From Paenibacillus massiliensis 2301065 = DSM 16942 (lineage in GTDB: Bacteria > Bacillota > Bacilli > Paenibacillales > Paenibacillaceae): 64,000 nt of DNA. Under the pieces are notes generated by a model. The model was not told the origin of the DNA and did no database searches. It was given only the letters and a program-made list of their open reading frames with translations. The first letter of the stretch is position 1. Each line of letters starts with the position of its first letter. Shown here in pieces: positions 36,797 through 44,242 of this stretch. Made by a program: the position numbers and the translations under genes. Where the stretch lies: the NCBI RefSeq assembly GCF_000377505.1, contig NZ_KB898189.1, positions 310,001 to 374,000 on the forward strand, given 5' to 3'.

Positions 36797-37211
36797 AGCT
36801 TACCTCCTGTAATGAATTTTATTTTTATATTTAAATCTGACCCCTACGCTCGGGCTTAAATTAATAGTTAGGTATATTCTCATTTAGAATTTTATGTATG
36901 TATAAGCCCTAATAATTTCATCGACTTATACCAGCTTAAAGTTTATGATTCTTTTAACAAAGCTTATCCGATACTGAATCAATCCTGCCATTTCATTGAC
37001 CAGCAGCCTTTTTGCGGCCCACTTTGCATTGCACAAAATTACAATAAGAAGCTTTTATATTGGCACGCTCCTTTGTTAGATTCGATATCCCCAGTATTAG
37101 AAAAGGGCTTTAAAAAGCAAAAAACGCCTCCCTGGTTGAACCAGAAAGGCGAAAATCAATCGTTACTTAGTTTGTATACTGGGCCTAGTACTCCGTAACG
37201 TCAAAAATGAA
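36797..37211. other. Intergenic region upstream of the beta-helix gene
   Basis: Holds the promoter side of the beta-helix gene, the terminator at 37124-37153 and no supported gene. Confidence 0.5.
37124..37153 (-). terminator. Terminator after the Spo0E-like genes
   Basis: Read leftward, CGCCTttCTGGTTcAACCAGggAGGCG is followed by TTTTTT. It would end transcripts from the two Spo0E-like reading frames. Confidence 0.82.
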
Positions 37212-37401
37212 TTATATATCCCCCAACAGCAGTTTGTCAGCCTTACCTGTGGACATATTACTCAAGACGACATAATCAAATAAGGACGCAGCGCAGCGGA
37301 TCATCCGCTTTCTTTAAATTCTCGTTCAATGTATACTTCATTTGCTCTCGATTCGATATTATTTCCTTCTCCACTTCGGCTAATTTCCTGTATTTCCCCA
37401 T
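37212..37401 (-). pseudogene. Frameshifted Spo0E-like gene
   Basis: From an ATG at 37401 one frame reads MGKYRKLAEVEKEIISNREQ and on to LKKADDPLR before a stop. A one-base shift restores LFDYVVLSNMSTGKADKLLL up to a TAA at 37212. Joined, the two parts fit the Spo0E family layout: N-terminal helix with an E..R..M pattern and second helix with the S...D signature before LL. It begins 16 bp after the larger Spo0E-like gene and ends before the shared terminator. Single-base disruption or a sequencing error are both possible. Confidence 0.5.
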
Positions 37402-37417
37402 ACATTTGAATGTAAAG

Positions 37418-37936
37418 TCAGTCAGCTTCACTTTGTATCTCTTTTTCAGGGATAGTAGAAAAGTTCAGAGCACTTGAAAGCTGTACCCCGTCCTTTATTC
37501 CTTGCCAATATAGACGTTCATACAATATTGCCTGCTTGTGATGATGCTTGTCCTCCCAGTCTGCAAACTCAGGCATTCGCCCAAGATCCGTGCTGGCCTG
37601 CAAGGTTTGAAATGCTTTGCGCTCCTCTTCAGAAGCAGCTCCAAATTCCGGGTTATGTTCAATTCGGGCAGATACATCATCCAATCGACCTCGAAACGCT
37701 TGTAAAATCCACGCTGGAAAATCCAAATTGTCCCCTCCTATGTGGCAGCTCAAGTAACGATTTATTCTATGCCCCAGCTTCACTTGGTAAATCAAAGCTA
37801 TCAATTTATCCACCTTACGGCTTTGCTCCTGTACTTCATTATTACTTCCCAACGGAATTCCCGCCTCAAGAGACTTCTGACCAAGTTTATTAAGCTTGTT
37901 TCTTTCCTGCTCATATCTACACATCAGCTCTTTCAT
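37418..37936 (-). CDS. Spo0E-like protein with C-terminal extension
   Basis: Protein of 172 residues. The first 52 residues resemble Spo0E-type aspartyl-phosphate phosphatases, which dephosphorylate Spo0A and delay sporulation: YEQERNKLNKLGQKSLEAG, then VQEQSRKVDKLIALIYQ, where the usual SQELD signature appears as SRKVD. Spo0E proteins are normally 50-90 residues, so the remaining 120 residues are an extension. That section is helical with a His-rich stretch (DWEDKHHHKQAI) and YWQGIKDGVQL near the end. The ATG has an AGGAGG-like site. Phosphatase activity is inferred only. Confidence 0.6.
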   Translation of the reverse strand: MKELMCRYEQERNKLNKLGQKSLEAGIPLGSNNEVQEQSRKVDKLIALIYQVKLGHRINRYLSCHIGGDNLDFPAWILQAFRGRLDDVSARIEHNPEFGAASEEERKAFQTLQASTDLGRMPEFADWEDKHHHKQAILYERLYWQGIKDGVQLSSALNFSTIPEKEIQSEAD

Positions 37937-38099
37937 ATCCTCCTTCTATCCCCTCCCATTCAATAACTCGTGACTGGATTCGCAGAAGATGCAACCTAAT
38001 TTTAGTGCGTATATCGGTTTATTTCATTTAAATTCGATTATCGCATTAAAACAAGACTTAACTCGCATACAATTTGGGTAAATGTGAGGTGATTACCAA

Positions 38100-38351
38100 A
38101 TGAGGCATCGAAACGAGCCAGCAGGCGACAAAAACATTATTGGTACCCGAGTCGTAGCCATTCGAAAAGCCAAGAAAATGAAACAAAAGGATTTTCTCGC
38201 CAGACTTCATACCTTCGGTTTAGATATAAGTCCTACCAGTTTGTCACGATTGGAGGGGCAGCATCGACTTGTACAAGATTACGAGGTGGTTGCTGTAGCG
38301 AAAGCATTGGAGGTTTCTGTTCAGGAATTGCTGGGTGAGGAAACTGAGTAG
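38100..38351 (+). CDS. XRE-family helix-turn-helix protein
   Basis: DNA-binding protein of 83 residues with one Cro/C1-type domain (about 15-75): GTRVVAIRKAKKMKQKDFLARL, then ISPTSLSRLEGQ as recognition helix, then VAKALEVSVQELLG. The ATG has GAGGTGAT 6 nt upstream. It faces away from the Spo0E-like genes and could repress its own promoter or theirs in the 163-bp gap. Confidence 0.85.
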   Translation: MRHRNEPAGDKNIIGTRVVAIRKAKKMKQKDFLARLHTFGLDISPTSLSRLEGQHRLVQDYEVVAVAKALEVSVQELLGEETE

Positions 38352-38596
38352 ATTTAAAGAGAATATTCTTTTAACAAGGTCTCTCTCAACTAGCAAAGCG
38401 TAGGGTAGTAAAGATTGTGCTTGCCGAGATATTCCCATCGTCAAGTAGAGAATGAAGTTAAGTTTTCAAGCGATGCGACTACTTCCCTGTAGTCAACTGA
38501 GGAGCGGTCCTTTTCTGGAATCTATGTTGGGTGTACTTTCTTTTCATTACCATAGTATCTTGAATAACTCTATTATAACGTTTGAAGGTAGTTTTG

Positions 38597-38682
38597 TTTT
38601 TGTGTTATAAGTACTTGCTACACACCTGCATAGCAGTTGTTTTTGTGTTATAAGTACTTGCTACACACCTGCATAGCAGTTG
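38597..38682. repeat. Perfect 43-bp tandem duplication
   Basis: Two identical 43-bp copies (38597-38639 and 38640-38682), each starting TTTTTGTGTTATAAGTACTT and ending GCATAGCAGTTG. Perfect identity points to a recent event. It lies in a gene-free stretch (38352-38910) at the left edge of the defence island. The rest of that stretch holds only the terminator at 38736. Confidence 0.93.
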
Positions 38683-38730
38683 TTTTTTTGTTTTGCACCT
38701 TAATGTACTCGACTAACTAATGCAATAATA

Positions 38731-38757
38731 AAAAAAGAACGATCCTAAGATCGTTCT
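38731..38757 (-). terminator. Terminator of the restriction operon
   Basis: Read leftward, AGAACGATC-TTAG-GATCGTTCT is followed by TTTTTT. It lies 154 bp beyond the nuclease stop. Confidence 0.88.
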
Positions 38758-38910
38758 AATAGTTAAGCAATCTAATTAAACCTTACACTAAGAGTTGATT
38801 CCTAATTATAAGCTATTATGAATATTATAATTGTATGTTCATATTAATAATTAAAAATTAGCACTATTAATAAGGCCACCTTGTTAATCAGTAGCCTTTC
38901 CCGTAATGCC

Positions 38911-39510
38911 TTATAAAAGCGCTCTCCCATCAGTACCTTTTCTGATAGGGGGAATTTCCAAGCTTACACCATCATGCTCTATCTCTATTACCCTAATAAG
39001 GCCATTGTTTATACTTGACTCAAGAGCTTCCCACACTCTAAAATACGGTTCCAACTCTTGGAAATTACCTATTCTATCAGTTAGATACCTGTACATTGCC
39101 CTTGATGGAAGCACTAGAATACCACCATCAATTACTCCATCTAATATTCCAAGAACAATTCTATTTAAGGCCCTATGGCTAGAGGAAATATTACCAGTTT
39201 CCCATTCAACTCCAAAATACTTTCCATTACTAAGCCTGAATGAAGTATCAAACTTTCTTTTTTTGATCACAGGATCAGTTACAATTCGTTCATCCTCCCA
39301 ACCAAATGAATTTAACGTTGCTATAAATGAATCTTTAATTGGTACAACACCATTTCCTTTTTCTTTAGCATGAAGATAAAACTTCCCACTACCAGGTGGG
39401 TTTTGAATACTATAAGTAGCCTGTTCAATATGTTGCATAATGATCTTGAAATCGTCTGATTGTGAGAAATCTCCTTTATCAATCAGGGTCTTCACTCGTG
39501 TGATGTTCAT
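38911..39510 (-). CDS. Type II restriction endonuclease, BamHI/BglII-like
   Basis: Predicted site-specific nuclease of 199 residues with a PD-(D/E)XK core. The likely catalytic set is D88 (KFDTSF), E102 and E104 (VEWETGN), with the D-x13-ExE spacing and ExE form of R.BamHI (D94, E111, E113) rather than the usual ExK. Length is close to BamHI (213). The ATG at 39510 lies inside the controller gene; a TTG at 39525 is an alternative. Overlap with the controller gives coupled expression, normal for controlled R-M systems. The cut site cannot be read from sequence; a GATC-centred site is a reasonable guess. Confidence 0.82.
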   Translation of the reverse strand: MNITRVKTLIDKGDFSQSDDFKIIMQHIEQATYSIQNPPGSGKFYLHAKEKGNGVVPIKDSFIATLNSFGWEDERIVTDPVIKKRKFDTSFRLSNGKYFGVEWETGNISSSHRALNRIVLGILDGVIDGGILVLPSRAMYRYLTDRIGNFQELEPYFRVWEALESSINNGLIRVIEIEHDGVSLEIPPIRKGTDGRALL

Positions 39511-39730
39511 TAAGCAGCGTCTCAACTTCTTGAACTAATTCACTAGGTTTTTTATTAAGACACTTTGAGATAACTATTATTGTATTCAAAGTAGGTCTTC
39601 TTAGCCCACGCTCCAACAGGCTTATGTATGTACGATCTAAGTTGCTTTGAAGAGCAAGTTCTTCTTGGGATAATGCAACCATACTACGATATTTCTTTAA
39701 CGTTATTCCAAATGCCTTTTCTGGATTCAA
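39479..39730 (-). CDS. R-M controller (C) protein, XRE family
   Basis: Small DNA-binding protein of 83 residues that times nuclease expression after the system enters a new host. One Cro/C1 domain is visible: ITLKKYRSMVALSQEELALQ, then NLDRTYISLLERGLRRPTLN, the usual C-protein recognition helix. The start is TTG at 39730 with AAGGGGG 8 nt upstream. It overlaps the nuclease gene by 32-47 nt. C-box-like operators lie just upstream. Confidence 0.88.
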   Translation of the reverse strand: MNPEKAFGITLKKYRSMVALSQEELALQSNLDRTYISLLERGLRRPTLNTIIVISKCLNKKPSELVQEVETLLNEHHTSEDPD

Positions 39731-39771
39731 GAAGCTGCCCCCTTCCTTATCTCCAATTTTCGGGGGAAGTG

Positions 39772-39797
39772 AGACTCACCGTCTACGGACTATAGTC
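39772..39797. promoter_or_regulatory. C-box operator before the controller gene
   Basis: AGACTCACCGTCT (39772-39784) and GACTATAGTC (39788-39797) match the paired GACT...AGTC pattern bound by controller proteins. They lie 42-67 bp upstream of the controller start. Confidence 0.7.
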
Positions 39798-39854
39798 TTC
39801 GCTAGTTTCAAATCATATTAACATCCCTGTTTTATTATGATAGTATTAAGAAGA

Positions 39855-39872
39855 ACTATGCGCACTATAGTC
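39855..39872. promoter_or_regulatory. C-box-like operator before the methyltransferase
   Basis: ACTAT-GCGC-ACTATAGTC, sharing ACTATAGTCTTC with the controller-side box. It lies 23 bp upstream of the methyltransferase start, where a bound controller would repress it. Confidence 0.65.
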
Positions 39873-39894
39873 TTCAGAGGAGTGTAGTAAATCA

Positions 39895-41106
39895 GTGTTT
39901 GATAATAAACTTTTTAAAGCTCTTAACATAAAAACAGACGTTGACCTAAAATTGTTTTCTAAGAAGTCCAGTTTAACTTTGGCAAAGTTGAAATATTACA
40001 ACGAGCAAGGTTTACTTCCTAACAGTGGCGACTTAGAAAAGATTGTTATTGCATCTGGAATATCCGAACTCGAGTTAAAACTTAAGCTTGGTATTCTAGA
40101 TGATTCTATCCTTGACCTTCTTAATCTACGTTCTAAAGAAATTAGCGAATTTATTAAGGATGATCTTGCTCAAAAGCAAAATATTCCCGATAAAAAACAT
40201 ACGTTTGCTTTTGAAACACAATACGGGCAAATGTATCAGGGAGACTGTTTGTCACTAATGAATACAATGAAGAACGAGTCAGTTGATCTTATCTTTGCTG
40301 ATCCACCATTCAATTTAGACAAAAAATATGAGTCAGGAATAAATGATAAAATCTCTGAAGAAGAATATTTACGATGGACTGAAAAGTGGGTATTACAATG
40401 TGTTGATTTATTAAAGGAGGGTGGATCATTCTTCATCTGGAATTTACCCAAATGGAACACCTACATTTCAAATGTCCTTAATAAGCGGCTTACATTTAAA
40501 CATTGGATTGCAGTAGATATAAAGTATAGGCTCCCTATAAAGAATAAGCTATATCCATCGCACTATTCCCTTCTCTATTACACAAAAGGAGCCAGGGCCA
40601 ACACCTTTAATGAACAACGACTTCCGTTAGAGATTTGTCGAAAATGTGGAGGCGATATACGTGACTATGGTGGGTACAAAGACAAGCTTAACCTACAAGG
40701 TATAAACCTTACTGATGTGTGGTACGATATTCCACCTGTAAGGCACAGTAAGTTTAAGACAAGGGATGCAAACGAACTATCAATGAAACTTCTTGAGCGT
40801 ATTATCAGCTTATCATCCAACGAGGGGGATTTGGTATTTGATCCTTTTGGTGGTAGTGGTACAACGTATGCAGTATCTGAGATAATGAAGCGCAGATGGA
40901 TTGGAATTGAACTAGGAAGTATTGATCTTGTTAGGGAAAGACTAGATAATTTGGAAGTTCAAAAAAACTACCTAGAAGAAATACAAAAAAACAAAAACAC
41001 GTTGTTTACAGATGCCATGAGAAAAATTCGGATTAAGAATGGTCATTGGCTGCCTGAAACTCTAAATAAAAAAAATAACACTACTGATGAGGAAACCCTT
41101 TTCTAA
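39895..41106 (+). CDS. Type II DNA methyltransferase (beta class) with N-terminal HTH
   Basis: Amino-methyltransferase of 403 residues that protects the site cut by the neighbouring nuclease. Motif IV is DPPF (136-139, in DLIFADPPFN) and the AdoMet motif I comes later, in FDPFGGSGTTYAVSEI (about 317), the beta-class order. DPPF favours N6-adenine over N4-cytosine. Residues 1-95 form an extra domain, with LTLAKLKYYNEQGLLPNSGD and IASGISELELKLKLG resembling a helix-turn-helix. The start is GTG with GAGGAG 12 nt upstream. It is transcribed divergently from the controller, with shared operators between. Confidence 0.88.
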   Translation: MFDNKLFKALNIKTDVDLKLFSKKSSLTLAKLKYYNEQGLLPNSGDLEKIVIASGISELELKLKLGILDDSILDLLNLRSKEISEFIKDDLAQKQNIPDKKHTFAFETQYGQMYQGDCLSLMNTMKNESVDLIFADPPFNLDKKYESGINDKISEEEYLRWTEKWVLQCVDLLKEGGSFFIWNLPKWNTYISNVLNKRLTFKHWIAVDIKYRLPIKNKLYPSHYSLLYYTKGARANTFNEQRLPLEICRKCGGDIRDYGGYKDKLNLQGINLTDVWYDIPPVRHSKFKTRDANELSMKLLERIISLSSNEGDLVFDPFGGSGTTYAVSEIMKRRWIGIELGSIDLVRERLDNLEVQKNYLEEIQKNKNTLFTDAMRKIRIKNGHWLPETLNKKNNTTDEETLF

Positions 41107-41115
41107 TCATCTTAA

Positions 41116-41157
41116 GAGACCTGCAAATACGCATTAATCACCTTGCTTGCAGGTCTC
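41116..41157. other. Inverted repeat between converging methyltransferase genes
   Basis: GAGACCTGCAA and TTGCAGGTCTC form a perfect 11-bp stem with a 20-nt loop. No T-run is present. It lies between the R-M methyltransferase and the DISARM methyltransferase, which converge, and may still act as a weak terminator. Confidence 0.6.
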
Positions 41158-41288
41158 AAAAAATGAATAGTTTTCATTACAACTAGTCCCCTCCCTGGTA
41201 AGAAGGGTTGAGCGGCAACATCACTTTCATATTTTAACTTCTATAGTTTCACACAATCAGGTCCATAAGTAGACGGTAAATTTGCTAA

Positions 41289-42353
41289 CTACTTATTTTC
41301 TCTTTTTTTGTCATAATGTTCTGCAATATGAGAGAAAATGTTAGCACTTTGAATTTTACTAAACATCGGTGGTAAAGCATTTCCAATCATCAGTGCCAAT
41401 GACGTCTTCGGAATGTGCGCCAGAAAAACGTAATCTGGCGGAAATGTTTGCAATAAAGAAGCTTCTCTTGCTGAGATACATCTATTTTCTTCAGGGTGAA
41501 GGAACCTTCCCTTTGATGGATTCAAACACCCACCTGTAATCGTCGAAGATACATTATCCCACTTAAGTCGTCCATACACATCATTAAAGCCTATGTTATC
41601 TTTTTTGTGGCAATCTAGAATATACTCTTCAGGAAGATCTCGTCTACTCCCACCGTTTTTAGGAATTTTATTTATCATTTCTTGTATTCTAGCATTATGC
41701 TTTGGAAAAATCTTGTGTACAGGGTCAGCAGAATTATATGCACTTTCCAAATCACCAATTACGTCTTTTACTGTCCTTCTTTCATCATTTCCAGGTGATA
41801 CTTTTATTTCGTCAATACGAGAACCAACCAGAACAAACCTTTTTCTTCTTTGTGGAACACCATATTTCGAAACATTCACAACTGCAAAATCAATATTGTA
41901 TCCCATGGCCTTAAGCTCATTTGCAACATGCTTAAATAGGTCATAATTTATTATTGAAGGGACATTCTCCATCATTAGAGTGAGTGGCATGAGTTCTTTC
42001 ACAAACCTTAAATACTCCAAAATCAGATCATTTCTTGGGTCATCAACTGGTTCCTTTCGGTTAAGCCTTCTCATCGAGGAAAATCCCTGACAAGGAGGAC
42101 AACCAGCCAAAAGATAGAGCGTCTCCCCATTTAAAATCTCATTAATTTTTTCCATATCAAGCTTACGAATATCTTCATTAAACAACAAAGTTTCCTTATG
42201 ATTGGCAGCATATATCTCTGCTGCGTACTTGTTAATTTCAACTGCTGCAATTACATTAAATCCCGCTTGACGCAGTCCTTCGGATAGCCCTCCACATCCT
42301 GCAAATAAATCAATTGCAGTAAAATTCGCCCCCATTTTCATCAACTCACCCAT
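41289..42353 (-). CDS. drmMII: DISARM C5-cytosine methyltransferase DrmMII
   Basis: C5 methyltransferase of 354 residues marking host DNA as self. Motif I is DLFAGCGGLSEGL, the catalytic Cys is C88 in AGCPPCQGFS, motif VI is MENVPS and motif VIII is VPQRRKRFVLVG, with IGNALPP near the end. It is the last gene of the leftward DISARM operon; its start lies 1 nt after the drmB stop. In typical class 2 DISARM the phospholipase D gene drmC is found in this operon, but it is absent here. The ATG has a poor binding site, so coupling to drmB is likely. Confidence 0.9.
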   Translation of the reverse strand: MGELMKMGANFTAIDLFAGCGGLSEGLRQAGFNVIAAVEINKYAAEIYAANHKETLLFNEDIRKLDMEKINEILNGETLYLLAGCPPCQGFSSMRRLNRKEPVDDPRNDLILEYLRFVKELMPLTLMMENVPSIINYDLFKHVANELKAMGYNIDFAVVNVSKYGVPQRRKRFVLVGSRIDEIKVSPGNDERRTVKDVIGDLESAYNSADPVHKIFPKHNARIQEMINKIPKNGGSRRDLPEEYILDCHKKDNIGFNDVYGRLKWDNVSSTITGGCLNPSKGRFLHPEENRCISAREASLLQTFPPDYVFLAHIPKTSLALMIGNALPPMFSKIQSANIFSHIAEHYDKKRENK

Positions 42354-42354
42354 C

Positions 42355-44235
42355 TCAACTATTCAACCAATTGCTATAAAACCCTAATTCCTTTTCATCA
42401 AATGTACCCACAACAAGACCACGATCCAAAAAAACATTAAATTCTTCGCAACTTGTCTCTGGCAATAGGCCACAAGAATGGCAGGCAGCTAGATTCAATG
42501 CGTCCCTGCCTTGCCCCTTACTAGTTATACACACCGGATCATTTGAACATATTTCGCCAAATTCAATTGCTTTTCTAAATGTTCTAGGCAAACAATCCCA
42601 GTAACCTTGTCTAACAAGTCCACCAAGTGTACCTTCAGAATCTCCACTTGCAGTATAAATAAAAATACCTGACATTTCAAACCCGTCTTTTTTTTCTCCA
42701 CAATAAAGTCTTTCTCTTAAAGATGCAGCTGTGTACCCGCATTCAAAGCTCAATTGTCTAATAAGTAAATGGGCTATTGTGTGTAGTAATATAAACTTCG
42801 GAGTAATCTCCCTACTAGTAATATCCCCTTGATATGAAGACTGGTAATGACTATTGATAATTCGAGCACGCTGACTAACCCTTTCAAGATTCCCCTCAAT
42901 CCATCTATTTATCTCCGAATTATCGAATTCAATAAAAATTCCTTCCCCGCGAACTTCGTAACCGGGATACCATCTGGTTTCTGGCTCCTTGGAGGAGACA
43001 AAGCCATGAATACTTTCTTCCGGCGCATGGGCATCGGGAGGCTCTAAGCGTGTAAACCCTGTTAATGCCCGTACCTCTCTGATTTTGTGAATGAGCGATA
43101 CATTCATAATATAAGGTATAGAATACATATTTATATCGGTCTCTTCTCTTACAAAGTCGTTACCATTAAGGTCATTACTTGATATTTTCCCTGAAAGAGC
43201 TTCAAATTCTTCAATCCGATACTTCATTCCGTGTGCATCAGGTATCTCCTCTCCACCAATATTGAGCAAACGCCTCGACAATATATTCTTAACTACAATG
43301 GTATCGGCAGAAAGTTCTCTCGCGATGTCTTCGGACCACTTTTCAATTCGCTTAGTTATTCTATCTATTTTTTCATCTTCTTCATAATCACTTATTTTCT
43401 TTAAGACATCATTAAATCCAGCAGAATTCACAATACGCTCGTTAATTTTTTCTGAATATGGTGGAATTACTAGTGAGCTTACAACCTTTGGATAATATAA
43501 GGAAGAAGCACCCCGCTGCATTGCCTTTGGGTGATCTACACAGTCGACTGAGTGATTTTTCCACGGCATCCTTCCTGTACATTTATAACCTATCTTCTCC
43601 ATGGCATCTCTATCAAATGCTCCCTTTAAGGTTGCGCGAGCATTGCAGTTTTTGCATCTTATGTTTATCCCTTCTAGCCCTGCAGAAGCTGTCGCACCCG
43701 TTTCAAAAGTTAAAATAGGATTGTTACAAATTCCACTTTCTTTTTTTCCATGGGCCCAAAGCACCCAGGGGAAATCGTCAATATGTCCTTTACTACAAGC
43801 CACCACTATACGACTTGGGACTAATCCTTGTCTGCATTCCATGCAACGTGGCTTTCTCATATGTGGATCGTATTCCTTTTGTTTAGAAGTAGCTTTCTTT
43901 AAATACTCCTTAAGCCAAAGGTTCAATGATTTAAATATTCGGCATTTGGGGCAAAAATACCATTCTGGGAACCGAGAATAGGCAATCCCCCAATCATATT
44001 TACTTTGACCTCCTGGCATACCGAAGTAATCAACTTTTAGTGCTTTCTCTAACCTTTCATCATGAATTCGAATAACTTTGGTTTCCCAATATTCAGGAGC
44101 TGCAGTCATTAGCGTTTGATCCGGAAAGTCAACCATTGCACCAACGCCGTATTGAAGTATCGCTTGTGCACTTCTTATACTATGGGTAATCACATTTAAT
44201 CTCTGTACATCCTTTTGCTTCCCAAGTTTAGACAT
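42355..44235 (-). CDS. drmB: DISARM protein DrmB (DUF1998)
   Basis: Partner of the DrmA helicase in phage DNA restriction, 626 residues. The N-terminal opening with QAILQYGVGAMVDFPDQTLM is typical of DUF1998 proteins next to helicases. Zinc-binding Cys pairs appear in FCPKCR, CMECRQ and CKNCNA. The C-terminal DUF1998 section has HTIAHLLIRQLSFECGYTAA, FIYTASGDSEGTLGGL and a Cys cluster ending ACHSCGLLPETSC. The ATG has GGGAGTG 7 nt upstream and lies 7 bp after drmA. Confidence 0.92.
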   Translation of the reverse strand: MSKLGKQKDVQRLNVITHSIRSAQAILQYGVGAMVDFPDQTLMTAAPEYWETKVIRIHDERLEKALKVDYFGMPGGQSKYDWGIAYSRFPEWYFCPKCRIFKSLNLWLKEYLKKATSKQKEYDPHMRKPRCMECRQGLVPSRIVVACSKGHIDDFPWVLWAHGKKESGICNNPILTFETGATASAGLEGINIRCKNCNARATLKGAFDRDAMEKIGYKCTGRMPWKNHSVDCVDHPKAMQRGASSLYYPKVVSSLVIPPYSEKINERIVNSAGFNDVLKKISDYEEDEKIDRITKRIEKWSEDIARELSADTIVVKNILSRRLLNIGGEEIPDAHGMKYRIEEFEALSGKISSNDLNGNDFVREETDINMYSIPYIMNVSLIHKIREVRALTGFTRLEPPDAHAPEESIHGFVSSKEPETRWYPGYEVRGEGIFIEFDNSEINRWIEGNLERVSQRARIINSHYQSSYQGDITSREITPKFILLHTIAHLLIRQLSFECGYTAASLRERLYCGEKKDGFEMSGIFIYTASGDSEGTLGGLVRQGYWDCLPRTFRKAIEFGEICSNDPVCITSKGQGRDALNLAACHSCGLLPETSCEEFNVFLDRGLVVGTFDEKELGFYSNWLNS

Positions 44236-44242
44236 ATAACTA

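Noticed and set aside
37940..37965. CTTCTATCCCC stretch resembling the rlmD/integrase junction, as a left att site
   Set aside because: The match is short, lies at a ribosome binding region of another gene, and serine integrase cores are too short to support it by eye.
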